NCBI RefSeq assembly: GCF_036700095.1
Contig: NZ_CP144918.1
Coordinates: forward strand, 249,001-313,000
DNA: 64,000 bases
Origin: Pelagerythrobacter marensis
GTDB lineage: Bacteria; Pseudomonadota; Alphaproteobacteria; Sphingomonadales; Sphingomonadaceae
Direction: 5' to 3'
The notes beneath the pieces are model-generated. The model searched no databases. It was given only the letters and a program-made list of their open reading frames with translations, and was not told where the DNA came from. Positions 37,098 to 46,526 of this stretch are shown one piece after another (within the stretch, counting starts at the first letter, position 1; the number at the start of each line of letters is the position of its first letter). The position numbers were made by a program, and so were the translations under genes.

Positions 37098-37466
37098 TCA
37101 GCGGCTGCCGGAGGGTCCGGCGGGCTGCGCGGCCTCGACATGGGCCGAGGCGGCGGCCTGGATGCGTTCCTGCAACTGCGGATCGCCCTGGCTGGCCACG
37201 GCAATGGCGTTGAATTCCTGCGGCGCCATGCCGCTCTCTTCGACGGCGGCCATCATCTTCGCCTGCTTCTCTTGCTGGTCCATGGTCGTGTCGCCCGCGA
37301 TCTGTTCGACCTTGAGCGCGGCGAGCGCGAAGCGATCGACCTGTTCGTCGGAAATATCCGCCGATTGCGGCGCGGCCTGCGCGGTCTGCGGCGCGGCCGC
37401 TTCCTGGGCGAATGCGCCCCCGCTGACGACAAGCGACGCGGCGGCCAAAGCAAAAACGGTCTTCAT
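37098..37466 (-). CDS. DUF4168-domain secreted protein
   Basis: 122 residues. The signal peptide MKTVFALAAASLVVSGGAFA is followed by a Gln/Ala-rich linker and the DUF4168 helical domain (ISDEQVDRFALAALKVEQI, MAPQEFNAIAVASQGDPQLQ). Periplasmic, function unknown. The ATG at 37466 has GGAGGA 4 nt upstream. Ends at a hairpin terminator. Confidence 0.82.
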   Translation of the reverse strand: MKTVFALAAASLVVSGGAFAQEAAAPQTAQAAPQSADISDEQVDRFALAALKVEQIAGDTTMDQQEKQAKMMAAVEESGMAPQEFNAIAVASQGDPQLQERIQAAASAHVEAAQPAGPSGSR

Positions 37467-37790
37467 GCAATCCTCCATGTTGGAGGCGGCGACATACGCG
37501 CGGGGTTTGGGTTTTATAACCGCAAGCGAGACGGGGCGTGCGGGTGCCGGGGCGGCTCGTGCGCGCAAACCGGCGCGGTTTCGCTTCGTATTGCCGGGCC
37601 GTCCTACACGGGAATACAGTCGTTCATCCGGGATTCTACGCGGCGGATGGCGCGCTTTATCTGCGATTCGCCATGCCTGCCGCCCGGTTTTTCCGGTCAA
37701 TTCGGTCTTTTCTTTTCGCAGCGGCGCGGCCTTTTGCCCGATTGCACGCGATGCTTTCCTACTCGGCGCAAATCTGTCTTATCGTACCGG
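37467..37790. other. Divergent intergenic region
   Basis: 324 bp between the DUF4168 gene (minus) and the HTH protein gene (plus). No credible coding frame. TTTTATAA at about 37513 could serve as a -10 for the minus-strand gene. Nothing else recognised. Confidence 0.5.
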
Positions 37791-38294
37791 ATGAAGCACT
37801 ATCCGCCCCCTCAGTTGCGAGAGCGACGCCCCCCGCCGCCGCGCATTCCGCTGTTCCATGCCGTGCCCGGCCGCACGCGGGCCGACGGGTGGACCCCGCG
37901 GCGGCAGGCGCTGTTCATCGGCTATCTCGCCGAAACGCGCTCGGTCGCCGAGGCGGCGCGGCGCGTTTCGATGGCGCGCGAAACGGCTTACCGGCTGCGC
38001 CGCCGCGAGGGCGCGGAAGGGTTCAACCGGGCGTGGGACGCGGCGCTCGGCAAGGCGGCTCCGCATGGTGACAGCGAAAGGTCACAGGCGGGTGAGACCC
38101 GGTCGCGGAAGGTCACGAACGCGCTGCTCGCCTGGCGCATGGAGACGGGTCTGTGGCACGTCCGCATGTATCGCGGCCGCTTCGTCGGGGTATGGCAGAA
38201 GCCCGATATTGCCTCGCTTTTTCAGCTACTTGCGCGCATGGACCGGGCGGACGGCCGCGCCCGGCGCCCCGGACGGGACGGGGAAGCGGCATGA
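37791..38294 (+). CDS. Helix-turn-helix protein of unknown role
   Basis: 167 residues. After a Pro-rich N-terminus comes FIGYLAETRSVAEAARRV with SMARETAYRLRRR, a helix-turn-helix close to terminase-small-subunit or Homeodomain-like types. The C-terminal part (ALLAWRMETGLWHVRMYRGR, GVWQKPDIASLFQLLARMD) is not a known domain. Small DNA-binding proteins of this kind occur across sphingomonads; the target is unknown. ATG start, weak ribosome site. Confidence 0.6.
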   Translation: MKHYPPPQLRERRPPPPRIPLFHAVPGRTRADGWTPRRQALFIGYLAETRSVAEAARRVSMARETAYRLRRREGAEGFNRAWDAALGKAAPHGDSERSQAGETRSRKVTNALLAWRMETGLWHVRMYRGRFVGVWQKPDIASLFQLLARMDRADGRARRPGRDGEAA

Positions 38295-38341
38295 AAGGTC
38301 ACACCGCACAAGTGCCCCGTCCAGTGTCAACCTGCCGGCGG

Positions 38342-39517
38342 TCAGCCGGTGACGGCGGCGAGCGCTTTCACGAACTTGTCGATATTGCCCTGGTGCAGCC
38401 CGGCGACATTGATCCGGCCCGATCCGGCCATGTAGATCGCATGGTCGGTCCGCAGCCGCTCGACCTGCTCCTTGGTCACCGGAAGGGTGGAGAACAGCCC
38501 GTTCTGGTGCGCCAGCGGGGCAAGGTCGACCGAACCGGCGGTCCCGGCATCGGCCAGCGCTTCGCGCACCTGGCGCATCCGTGTGCGCATCGTTTCCAGC
38601 TCGTCCAGCCACTGCTGCGTCAGGTCCGGGTCGCGCAGGACGACCCGCACCGCCGCGCCGCCGTGATCGGGCGGCATCGACCACGACGCGCGGGCCAGCG
38701 CGTTGAGGTTCGACTGGATCGCCGGAAGCTGCCCGGCATCGCGCGCCAGCACGTAGAGCGCGCCGACCCGGTCGCGGTACATGCCGAAGTTCTTGTCGCA
38801 GCTATAGGCGACCAGCGCCTCGGGCACTTCGGCCAGGACGCGGCGCAGGCCATAGGCGTCCTCGTCGATCCCGTGGCCCAGGCCCTGGTAAGCGAGGTCG
38901 AGGATCGGCAGCGCCGCGCCGTCGGCGAAGGCGCGGGCGATCGCATCCCACTCCTCGGGCGAATAGTCGATGCCCGTCGGGTTGTGGCAGCAGCCGTGGA
39001 GCAGCACGGCATCGCCGTCTTGCGCGCCGCGGATAACCTCCAGCAGTGCATCGGCATCGGCGGTGCCGTCGGGCCGGGCATGGTCGAACGTCGCCACGTC
39101 GACGCCTACGTCGGCCAGGATCTGCGCGTGGTTGGGCCAGCTCGGCGTGCCGAGGTGGACGCGGTTCACGCCCGCGCGCCGCGCCAGCGCGACCGCCAGC
39201 CGCACGCCGCCGGTGCCGCCCGGGGTCTGCATCCCGGCCAGCCGGCCGCCCATCGTGCCGTCCTTGCCGAAAACATAGGGCATCAGGGCATGGACGAAGC
39301 CCATGTCGCCCTCGGGGCCGAGGTAGGATTTCGAATCCTGCTCCTCCACCAGGCGGGCCTCGGCTTGCTTGATCGCGGCGAAGACCGGGGTGTCGCCCTG
39401 GCCGGTGCGATAGACGCCGACGCCGAGGTCGATCTTGTCGCTCCGCTCGTCATCGGCGTAGAGCTTGATCAGCGCCAGCAGCGCATCGGGCGATTGGGGT
39501 TCGAGTCTGTCGAGCAT
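38342..39517 (-). CDS. Aromatic/aspartate aminotransferase (class I, TyrB/AspC type)
   Basis: 391 residues. Fold type I aminotransferase: DKIDLGVGVYRTGQG, SYLGPEGDMGF, TPGGTGGVRLAVALA, LHGCCHNPTGIDYSPEEW, LDLAYQGLGHG and the PLP-lysine in AYSCDKNFGMYRDRVGAL (S-x-D-K-N-F-G-x-Y, typical of tyrosine/aspartate aminotransferase). It transfers amino groups between aromatic or acidic amino acids and 2-oxoglutarate. Start choice is open: ATG at 39517 matches the family N-terminus (MLDRLEPQSPDALL), ATG at 39529 is possible. Confidence 0.92.
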   Translation of the reverse strand: MLDRLEPQSPDALLALIKLYADDERSDKIDLGVGVYRTGQGDTPVFAAIKQAEARLVEEQDSKSYLGPEGDMGFVHALMPYVFGKDGTMGGRLAGMQTPGGTGGVRLAVALARRAGVNRVHLGTPSWPNHAQILADVGVDVATFDHARPDGTADADALLEVIRGAQDGDAVLLHGCCHNPTGIDYSPEEWDAIARAFADGAALPILDLAYQGLGHGIDEDAYGLRRVLAEVPEALVAYSCDKNFGMYRDRVGALYVLARDAGQLPAIQSNLNALARASWSMPPDHGGAAVRVVLRDPDLTQQWLDELETMRTRMRQVREALADAGTAGSVDLAPLAHQNGLFSTLPVTKEQVERLRTDHAIYMAGSGRINVAGLHQGNIDKFVKALAAVTG

Positions 39518-39543
39518 GGCCAGCGCCATGCCGAGACGCGTGA

Positions 39544-39575
39544 GGGGCCGCAACAGGAAATACCGTTGCGGCCCC
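39544..39575. terminator. Hairpin between eipA and the aminotransferase gene
   Basis: GGGGCCGCAAC and GTTGCGGCCCC form a perfect 11-bp stem with a 10-nt loop, 33 bp past the eipA stop and just before the aminotransferase start. It could terminate eipA or attenuate read-through; no T-run on the minus strand. Confidence 0.5.
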
Positions 39576-39607
39576 CCGCGGACCCCCGAGTTTTTCTTGC
39601 GGTGCGA

Positions 39608-40438
39608 CTAGAACGGCAACCAGCGCTGCTTCTTGGAGAACTTCATGTACCCGGCATTCACGCCCAGCCGCAGGCCGGCGCCGACCCGGATCGGGATCAG
39701 CACGACGTCGCCCTTGCGCAGATAACTGGCGGTGAGGCCGCCGACGACATAGGCCTGCCCCTCGCCCGCCGGATAGCGCTCGTAAAGCTCTTCGGTATCG
39801 TAAAGGTTGTAGACCAGCACGAAGGTGTTGCCGGCGTTGGCACCGACATCGAACCCGATCGACGGGCCGGTCCAGTATACCGGACGCTGCCCCTCGACCT
39901 TGTGATAGAGCGTGCCCGAGCCGTAGCGCGCGCCGACCACGAAAGCTCCGCTCGCCTCGCGCCCGACGATATAGGCGTTGGGCTCGCCCTGCTTGTCCAG
40001 CAGGTTCTCGATCATCCGCGCGACGCCTTCGGCGCCCTTGCCGAAGACGCCTTCCGCGGCGCCGATCAGATCGTCTTCCTTGTAGGTTTCGCCGGGCGCG
40101 GCCGCGACCTGCGGGCTGGCGGTCGCCGATCCGGCGGCGGCCGCCGTCTCGCGCGCCCCCGACTCGCCGGCTGGCGCCGCCGGGTCCGACCAGGCCGGAG
40201 CGACCGGCGCGTCGGCCGGCGGGGTGGGCGAATAGACGACGCTGTCGCCGCCGGCCTCGGCCTGCGGCTCGGGCTCGGCATAGACGGGCTGGTCGCCCGG
40301 CCGCTCCATCAGGTCGCCGTCGATGGCGGTGTCGGGATCGAACGTCTCGATCGTCTGTGCGGAAACCGGCGTGACCGCGAGCGCCGCCGCGCCGGCAAGC
40401 ATCGCGAGCGTGCCGCGGATTGCGGGAATGATTGTCAT
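39608..40438 (-). CDS. DUF1134 / EipA-family envelope protein
   Basis: 276 residues. Signal peptide (about 1-28, AALAVTPVSAQT), then an acidic Pro/Ala-rich linker to about 115. The conserved DUF1134 domain follows: GPSIGFDVGANAGNTFVLVY, LYDTEELYERYPAGEGQAYV and a C-terminal GAGLRLGVNAGYMKFSKKQ. EipA proteins are periplasmic and needed for envelope integrity in Brucella; the family is conserved in alphaproteobacteria. The ATG at 40438 has AGGAGGGG 4 nt upstream. Confidence 0.9.
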   Translation of the reverse strand: MTIIPAIRGTLAMLAGAAALAVTPVSAQTIETFDPDTAIDGDLMERPGDQPVYAEPEPQAEAGGDSVVYSPTPPADAPVAPAWSDPAAPAGESGARETAAAAGSATASPQVAAAPGETYKEDDLIGAAEGVFGKGAEGVARMIENLLDKQGEPNAYIVGREASGAFVVGARYGSGTLYHKVEGQRPVYWTGPSIGFDVGANAGNTFVLVYNLYDTEELYERYPAGEGQAYVVGGLTASYLRKGDVVLIPIRVGAGLRLGVNAGYMKFSKKQRWLPF

Positions 40439-40666
40439 CGGCCCCTCCTGGCTCGAAACTCCGGCCCGCGACGCGGACCGGTCCATCCACGAACAGAATC
40501 CTTCGCGGCTGAAGCGGCAATGAACCGGCGACGAAGCGAATCGAAAACACGGCGAAACGAGTCGTGCGCCGGGCCCCCGCGCCGCCGGCCGGCGCGGCGA
40601 CAGGCGGCTTGCAGCGCCCGGCAGGGGCCGTTATAGCGCGCCCCTCGCACGGCCCCCCGGGCATGC

Positions 40667-40757
40667 GGAGACGTGGGTGAGTGGCTGAAACCAGTTCCCT
40701 GCTAAGGAACCATACCCTTTCCGGGTATCGAGGGTTCGAATCCCTCCGTCTCCGCCA
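40667..40757 (+). tRNA. tRNA-Ser (GCT)
   Basis: The acceptor stem GGAGACG pairs with CGTCTCC (40747-40753), followed by discriminator G and an encoded CCA. The anticodon stem GTTCC/GGAAC encloses the loop CTGCTAA with anticodon GCT at 40701-40703. A long variable arm (ACCCTTTCCGGGT) marks it as class II, and the T-loop is GGTTCGAATCC. Reads AGC/AGT codons. Confidence 0.97.
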
Positions 40758-40838
40758 CCGGGCCGAAGGCCGGCGACCGCCGCGAGCGACCGCCTCTGCC
40801 GCGCGGCACAGCAAGCTTAACGGGCCGTCAACCGGCCG

Positions 40839-41033
40839 GTGCTAGTCGGCATCGACGCGCGCCAATCGAAAGCACTTTCCCGGTTGATCGACTATTTCGC
40901 CCTCGGCCTGATCCACGCATTGATCTTGATCGCGCTGCTGCGGCTGGCGGGGCGCGACGCGACCGACCGCGATCCGGCTTTCGAGGAGCCGCGCGGCGAC
41001 GGCCGTGACGGCGGGCAGACGCCCGATGCTTGA
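40839..41033 (+). CDS. Small membrane protein preceding the O-ligase
   Basis: 64 residues with one hydrophobic helix (YFALGLIHALILIALLRLAG) followed by an acidic tail. GTG start. Its last 8 bases overlap the ATG of the O-ligase gene, a layout suggesting translational coupling. No family recognised; moderate doubt that it is expressed. Confidence 0.45.
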   Translation: MLVGIDARQSKALSRLIDYFALGLIHALILIALLRLAGRDATDRDPAFEEPRGDGRDGGQTPDA

Positions 41034-42465
41034 TCTCGCGCTGTTCGCCTTCGTCCTGGCGTTCCTCGCCATCGGCCTGCGGCGGCCGTTCCTCTGGGTG
41101 CTCGCCTACTGCTACATCGACATTCTTGCGCCGCAGAAGATCGGCTGGTCGATCACCTCGGCGCTGCCGATCTCGCTGATCGCCTTCTGCGCCGCCTTCG
41201 CGGGGTGGCTGCTGACCGACAGGAAGAAGGACGTCCGCTTCACGCTCCGCCAGTTCCTGCTCTCGGTGCTCCTGCTGTACTGTTTCTGGACAACGACGAC
41301 GGCCGACTTCCCGGTCGAGGCGCTGGAGAAGTGGGACTGGGTGTGGAAGGCGCTGGTCTTCGCGATCTTCCTGCCGCTCACGCTTACCACCCGCCTCAGG
41401 ATAGAGGGCGCGGCGCTGATCATGGTGCTCACGGCCGGCGCGATCATCATCAGCGCCGGGATGAAGACTGCGCTCGGCGGCGGCGGCTACGACTCGCTCT
41501 ATTTCTTCGTCAACGACAACACCGGGATCTATGAAAGCTCGACGCTTTCGACGGTGGCTATCGCGATCATTCCCCTGATCCTCTGGTTCACCCGCCACGG
41601 CACGGTGTTCCCGCCCGACTGGCGGGTAAAGACGTTCGGCTATGCGCTGATCTTCGCCTGTCTGCTGGTCCCGGTGGGGACCGAGGCGCGCACCGGGCTG
41701 CTGTGCATCGCCGTGCTCGCCGTAGTGGCCCTGCGCGAGGTGAAGCGGCGCTTCGCCTTTGTCGCCGCGGGCGCCGCTCTCGCGCTGATCGCGCTGCCCT
41801 TCCTGCCGCAGAGCTATTACGAGCGGATGTCGACCATCGGCAACCACGACCAGGATCAATCGGCTTCGACCAGAGTCGCGGTGTGGCGATGGACGCTCGA
41901 TTATGTCGCCGAAAACCCCCTGGGCGGCGGGTTCGACGCTTACCGCGGAAACAGCTTTACCTACAAAATGCCCGTCCTTTCCGACCAGGGCAACACGACT
42001 GCGATCGAATACCGGGACGTGGTCGACGAGGCGCGCGCCTACCACTCCGCGATATTCGAAATGCTGGGCGAGCAGGGCTGGCCCGGCCTCGGGCTGTGGC
42101 TCTGGCTCCACGCGCTCGGCTTGTGGCAGATGGAGCGGATCCGCCGCCGGTGGCGCGGGCGAACCGGCGCGACCGAGCAATGGCAGGCACCGCTCGCGAG
42201 CGCGCTGCAGGTGGCGCAGATCATCTATCTCGTCGGATCGCTGTTCCAGGGCATTGCCTATCAACCGTTCGTGCTCATGCTGATCGGCCTCCAGATCGGC
42301 CTCTGGTCCTATTGCAAACGGCTCGACACGGCGGGGCGCACGGCGCGCCACGTGCGCCGCGCGCCCGGCCACCCGTCCCCGGCCGGGGTCAGCTTAACGC
42401 CCCGTCGCGGAAAAGCCGGCGCCGCCTCGGAACTCGGGAATCTTCAAGGCGAAAAAATTAGGTAA
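41026..42465 (+). CDS. Probable O-glycosylation/O-antigen ligase, exosortase-A-system type
   Basis: 479 residues with about ten transmembrane helices and one large loop late in the chain (AYHSAIFEMLGEQGWPGLGL) carrying the H and E residues of the O-antigen ligase/Wzy_C fold. The N-terminus (LAFLAIGLRRPFLWVLAYCY, DILAPQKIGWS) closely fits the subgroup linked to exosortase A (PEP-CTERM) polysaccharide clusters. Inner membrane; joins lipid-linked glycans to an acceptor. No exosortase or glycosyltransferase genes lie nearby. The C-terminal 50 residues are basic and divergent. ATG at 41026 preferred over GTG at 41005. Confidence 0.82.
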   Translation: MLDLALFAFVLAFLAIGLRRPFLWVLAYCYIDILAPQKIGWSITSALPISLIAFCAAFAGWLLTDRKKDVRFTLRQFLLSVLLLYCFWTTTTADFPVEALEKWDWVWKALVFAIFLPLTLTTRLRIEGAALIMVLTAGAIIISAGMKTALGGGGYDSLYFFVNDNTGIYESSTLSTVAIAIIPLILWFTRHGTVFPPDWRVKTFGYALIFACLLVPVGTEARTGLLCIAVLAVVALREVKRRFAFVAAGAALALIALPFLPQSYYERMSTIGNHDQDQSASTRVAVWRWTLDYVAENPLGGGFDAYRGNSFTYKMPVLSDQGNTTAIEYRDVVDEARAYHSAIFEMLGEQGWPGLGLWLWLHALGLWQMERIRRRWRGRTGATEQWQAPLASALQVAQIIYLVGSLFQGIAYQPFVLMLIGLQIGLWSYCKRLDTAGRTARHVRRAPGHPSPAGVSLTPRRGKAGAASELGNLQGEKIR

Positions 42466-42514
42466 ATAGAAAGCCTTGGCGAATAGGATAGGTCTCCCGA
42501 AATGCGAGGCGATC

Positions 42515-45364
42515 TTGTACCAAGCGAAAATCCAATCGAATTCGGACGCCGCTCATCCGGCGGAGACGGTGGTCGCCTTCGACTTTCGCTCCGCTCTCCA
42601 TCTTCTGCCGCAGATGGTATGGATTCACGGTCCCGACGAAGGCGACGAATTCTACAATCGGCACTGGGTCGAATTCACCGGAGTCGATCTGAAGAAGGCC
42701 AATGCCGTCAGGCGGAGCGACCTCGTGCACAAGGAGGATCGCGAAAGAGCCGACCGGGCCTGGAATCACAGTCTCCGCACCGGAGCGCCGTACGAATGCG
42801 AGTACCGGCTCCGGCACCGGTCCCAAGGCTTTCGATGGGTGCTGAGCCGCGCGTCGACCGAAGACGGCCGAATCTGGTTCGGGATATGCACCGACATCCA
42901 TGACCGCGTCACCGCCCAGTCGATCGTCGAGCGCAACCAGGACCGATTCCGGCGGATACTGGACTCGATGCCCCAGATGGTCTGGTCCATGCCGGAAGGG
43001 AAGGATCGCCCCGACTATTATAGCCAGCGCTGGTACGAATTTACCGGCCTGCCGGAGGGATCGACATTCGGCGACGCCTGGGAAGGGTTCATTCATCCCG
43101 AAGATGTGCCCGGAGCCCTCGCGGCGTGGCGGGCGTGTCGCCGGAGAGGGGATGGGTATGAGACAGAATACCGGCTCCGCGATGCCAGCGGCGCCTATCG
43201 CTGGGTAATCAGTCGCGGTCGCCTGGAGGAGGACCCATCCGGCGGGCGCAGGTGGTACGGCACATGCACGGATGTTCACGAACGCCGCCTCGCCAACGAG
43301 GCGCTCAACGAGAGCCAGCGTCGAATCCATACCACGCTCAATTCCATTCCACAGGTGATCTGGACCGCCGGCGCCGACGGAAAACTCGACTTCATCAGCG
43401 AGCAATGGAACGATCTGTTCGAGCCTGTGGACCGGCCCGCACTCGAAGATCACTGGCTGCTGTCGATCCACGAAGACGATCAGGATGGCGCATGGAGGGC
43501 CTGGTCGAAGGCAATCGCCACAGGCGAGCCATACGAGACCGAGTTCCGAATTGTCGAACCCTCGGGCGTAGCGAGATGGGTTCTGGTCCGGGCGCGTCCC
43601 GAGCGGGACGAGGACGGGCAGGTGTCGCGCTGGTACGGGACCTGTACGGATATTCACACGCGGGTGCTCGCAGAACAGTCGGCAGCGGAGAGCAACAGAT
43701 TGAGCCGGGGCATCATCGACGCGAGCCCGGATTGCATGTCTCTGATCGGCCTCGACGGCAAAGTCGTTTTCGCCAACCGCGCCACCGCGGCGGCCTATTC
43801 CGTCGACGCTGGCGCCGAACTGATCGGGCGCCACTGGGAGGAGGCCTTCCCCAAGCCCCTGCGGCCGAAAGCCGCAGGCGCGATGCGCAAGGCGCTGCAG
43901 GGCAGGATCGGGCGAGTTCTCCTGCAGTTCGGGCGCCGCGATCCGAGGTGGTGGGACATCGTAATGGCGCCGATCCTGGCGGCAGACGGCAGCGTCCACC
44001 GCGTCATGATCGTGTCCCGCGATGTCACCGACCAGAAGGCGGCAGAAGAGCGCGCCCAATGGGCGGCGAACCACGATTCCCTGACCGAACTGCCCAATCG
44101 CTTTCTGCTTCAGAAGCAGCTGCGCAGCGTGGCTGCTCGCGCAGAAGCAGGCGCGAAGGGCTACGCCCTTCTGCTGCTCGATCTCGACCACTTCAAGCGG
44201 ATCAACGACACGGTCGGCCATGACGCCGGCGACGCCTTCCTCGTCACTTTTGCGAACCGGCTGAAGGAAGTCGTGCGGCCGGGGAACCTGGTGGCTCGGC
44301 TCGGGGGCGACGAGTTCGCTATCCTCCTCTCGAATATTTCCGAGCGGAACGATCTGTCGAGGGTGATTGGAGAGATCAGCGATGCGCTTCACGAACCTTG
44401 CGTCTATTCCGGGCACATCCTCGAGTTGAGCGTCAGCATAGGGGCGGCGCTGCTGCCCCAGTCGGGGCCCGAAGACCCGCTGAAGCAGGCGGATATCGCG
44501 CTCTATGCCGCCAAATCCGCGGGGCGGGGGTGCTGGAAGCTGTTCGAGCCATCGATGTTGAACGAGGTCCGGAATCGATCTTCGATGCTGAACCTCGCTC
44601 GATCTGCCATCGACGGGCAGTGGATTCAGCCGCACTATCAGCCGAAAGTCGATCTTCAGACCGGCTCGATCGTGGGGTTCGAAGCGCTCCTCCGCTGGCA
44701 GCGGCCGGGCGAAGACGCGCAGCCGCCGGCATCGCTCGCCGCAGCTTTCGACGACCCGAAACTCGCTTGCGAGATCAGCGCTTCCATGCTGGCACAGGTC
44801 ATGACCCATGTTCGGCAATGGGAGCAGGAGGGCGTTCCCTTCGGCCATATCGCAGTCAACGCCGCCGCTGCCGAGTTCCGGCACGGGGATTTCGCCGAAC
44901 GCTTGCTGGAAAAGATCGCGAACTGTGGGATCAGCACCGGATCGATCCAGGTCGAAGTGACGGAAACCGTCTTTCTGGGGCGCGGCGCCTGTCTGGTGGA
45001 TGCGGCCCTGCGACTCCTCCACGCGAACGGCATCACCGTCGCCCTCGACGACTTCGGAACCGGCTATGCCTCGCTGTCGCACCTTAAACAGTTCCCCGTC
45101 GACCTGATCAAAATCGACCGTTCGTTCGTTCGCGGGCTCGAGGAGAGCGCAGGCGATACCGCGATCGTGGAGGCCGTCATCGGACTGGGCGGCAGTCTGG
45201 GCATCGACGTTGTGGCCGAGGGGATCGAAACGCCTTCGCAGCACCACATCCTGAGGAAGATGGGATGCCGATACGGCCAGGGCTTCTTCTATGGTCGGGC
45301 GGCCCCCAGCGATCTGGTGCCCTCCCTGTGCAGAGCAAGCTACGGTCCCGAGCTGCAATCCTGA
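42515..45364 (+). CDS. Four-PAS diguanylate cyclase/phosphodiesterase (GGDEF-EAL)
   Basis: About 949 residues, no membrane segment, so cytoplasmic. PAS/PAC repeats: LPQMVWIHGPDEGDEFYN, MPQMVWSMPEGKDRPDYYSQ, IPQVIWTAGADGKLDFISEQ, and a fourth (ASPDCMSLIGLDGKVVFANR), each of the first three closing with WYGTCTDIH-like strands. GGDEF: RLGGDEFAIL (intact) near 596. EAL: GFEALLRW near 722, with VTETVFL, ALDDFGTGYASL, LIKIDRSFV and DVVAEGIET, so phosphodiesterase residues look complete. It may make and degrade cyclic-di-GMP under a PAS-sensed cue. No ATG fits; TTG at 42515 has GAGG 5 nt upstream, TTG at 42476 is an alternative. Confidence 0.9.
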   Translation: MYQAKIQSNSDAAHPAETVVAFDFRSALHLLPQMVWIHGPDEGDEFYNRHWVEFTGVDLKKANAVRRSDLVHKEDRERADRAWNHSLRTGAPYECEYRLRHRSQGFRWVLSRASTEDGRIWFGICTDIHDRVTAQSIVERNQDRFRRILDSMPQMVWSMPEGKDRPDYYSQRWYEFTGLPEGSTFGDAWEGFIHPEDVPGALAAWRACRRRGDGYETEYRLRDASGAYRWVISRGRLEEDPSGGRRWYGTCTDVHERRLANEALNESQRRIHTTLNSIPQVIWTAGADGKLDFISEQWNDLFEPVDRPALEDHWLLSIHEDDQDGAWRAWSKAIATGEPYETEFRIVEPSGVARWVLVRARPERDEDGQVSRWYGTCTDIHTRVLAEQSAAESNRLSRGIIDASPDCMSLIGLDGKVVFANRATAAAYSVDAGAELIGRHWEEAFPKPLRPKAAGAMRKALQGRIGRVLLQFGRRDPRWWDIVMAPILAADGSVHRVMIVSRDVTDQKAAEERAQWAANHDSLTELPNRFLLQKQLRSVAARAEAGAKGYALLLLDLDHFKRINDTVGHDAGDAFLVTFANRLKEVVRPGNLVARLGGDEFAILLSNISERNDLSRVIGEISDALHEPCVYSGHILELSVSIGAALLPQSGPEDPLKQADIALYAAKSAGRGCWKLFEPSMLNEVRNRSSMLNLARSAIDGQWIQPHYQPKVDLQTGSIVGFEALLRWQRPGEDAQPPASLAAAFDDPKLACEISASMLAQVMTHVRQWEQEGVPFGHIAVNAAAAEFRHGDFAERLLEKIANCGISTGSIQVEVTETVFLGRGACLVDAALRLLHANGITVALDDFGTGYASLSHLKQFPVDLIKIDRSFVRGLEESAGDTAIVEAVIGLGGSLGIDVVAEGIETPSQHHILRKMGCRYGQGFFYGRAAPSDLVPSLCRASYGPELQS

Positions 45365-45455
45365 CGCAGCCGGGCGCATCTCCGGCATGTCGGTGCGCGG
45401 AAGACCGCTCGATCGGGCTCCGCCAGGCCGGACCCGTGGGCCGGGGGCGATCGGC

Positions 45456-46526
45456 CTACGGCGCCGGGAAGCTGCCGCGCGTCCGGTTGGCGATCGCCAC
45501 CAGCGAGAGCATCACCGGCACTTCGACGAGCACGCCCACGACCGTCGCCAGCGCCGCCCCGCTGCCCAGCCCGAACAGGCCGATGGCCACCGCCACGGCC
45601 AGCTCGAAGAAGTTCGACGTGCCGATCAGCGCGCAAGGGGCGGCAACCGCGTGCGGCACGTTCCACGCCTTGGCCCAGCCATAGGCGATCAGGAAGATGC
45701 CGTAGCTCTGAAGGACGATCGGCGCGGCGATCAATGCGATCAGCAACGGGCGCGCGACGATGGTTTCCGCCTGGAAGCCGAACAGCAGCAGCACGGTGAG
45801 CAGCAGGCCGACGATCGAGAGCGGCTTCATGCGGCCGACAAAGCCGGTCACCGCGGCTTCGTCCCCGCCGCGGCGGGCCAGCAGCCGATGGCGCACGAAG
45901 GCCCCGGCGGCGAGCGGAATGACCACGTAGAGCGCGACCGAGAGCAGCAGCGTCTCCCACGGGACGGTAATATCGGTGACGCCCAGCAGCAGCGCGACGA
46001 TGGGGGCAAAGGCAACGATCATGATGAGATCGTTCGCCGCCACTTGCACCAGCGTATAGGCCGGATCGCCCCTGGTCAGTTGCGACCAGACGAACACCAT
46101 CGCCGTGCAGGGCGCGGCGCCGAGCAGAATCAGCCCGGCGATATATTGCTGCGCATCGGCAGGTGCGATCAGATCGGCGAACACGACTTCGAAGAACAGC
46201 ACGCCGAGCGCGGCCATCGTGAACGGCTTGACGAGCCAGTTGACGACCAGCGTGATGATCAGGCCCCTGGGCTTGTCGCCCACGCGCCGCACCGCGCCGA
46301 AATCGACCGAGACCATCATCGGGAAGATCATCGCCCAGATGAGCGCCGCGACGACGAGGTTGACCGACGCATATTCGATCGAGGCCAGCGCGGCGAACAC
46401 CCCCGGCGCCAGATTGCCGAGCGCAATTCCCGCAAGGATCGCCGCACCGACCCATACCGAAAGCCATTTCTCGAACAGGCCCAGCCCCACCGCCCGGGCA
46501 TCCATTTCGGCCGTTGTCGCGGTCAT
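45456..46526 (-). CDS. acr3: Arsenite efflux transporter ACR3
   Basis: 356 residues with ten transmembrane helices of the bile acid/arsenite/riboflavin transporter superfamily. Conserved Cys140 in [14 protein letters not shown] and the Glu in [14 protein letters not shown], both needed in ACR3, are present. [13 protein letters not shown] and [16 protein letters not shown] are family landmarks. Exports As(III). Last gene of the ars operon; ATG overlaps the arsC stop (ATGA). Confidence 0.94.
   Translation of the reverse strand: MTATTAEMDARAVGLGLFEKWLSVWVGAAILAGIALGNLAPGVFAALASIEYASVNLVVAALIWAMIFPMMVSVDFGAVRRVGDKPRGLIITLVVNWLVKPFTMAALGVLFFEVVFADLIAPADAQQYIAGLILLGAAPCTAMVFVWSQLTRGDPAYTLVQVAANDLIMIVAFAPIVALLLGVTDITVPWETLLLSVALYVVIPLAAGAFVRHRLLARRGGDEAAVTGFVGRMKPLSIVGLLLTVLLLFGFQAETIVARPLLIALIAAPIVLQSYGIFLIAYGWAKAWNVPHAVAAPCALIGTSNFFELAVAVAIGLFGLGSGAALATVVGVLVEVPVMLSLVAIANRTRGSFPAP

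Noticed and set aside
36913-37794. 293-codon plus-strand frame antisense to the DUF4168 gene
   Set aside because: Composition-driven shadow; the opposite strand has a signal peptide, a domain, a ribosome site and a terminator.
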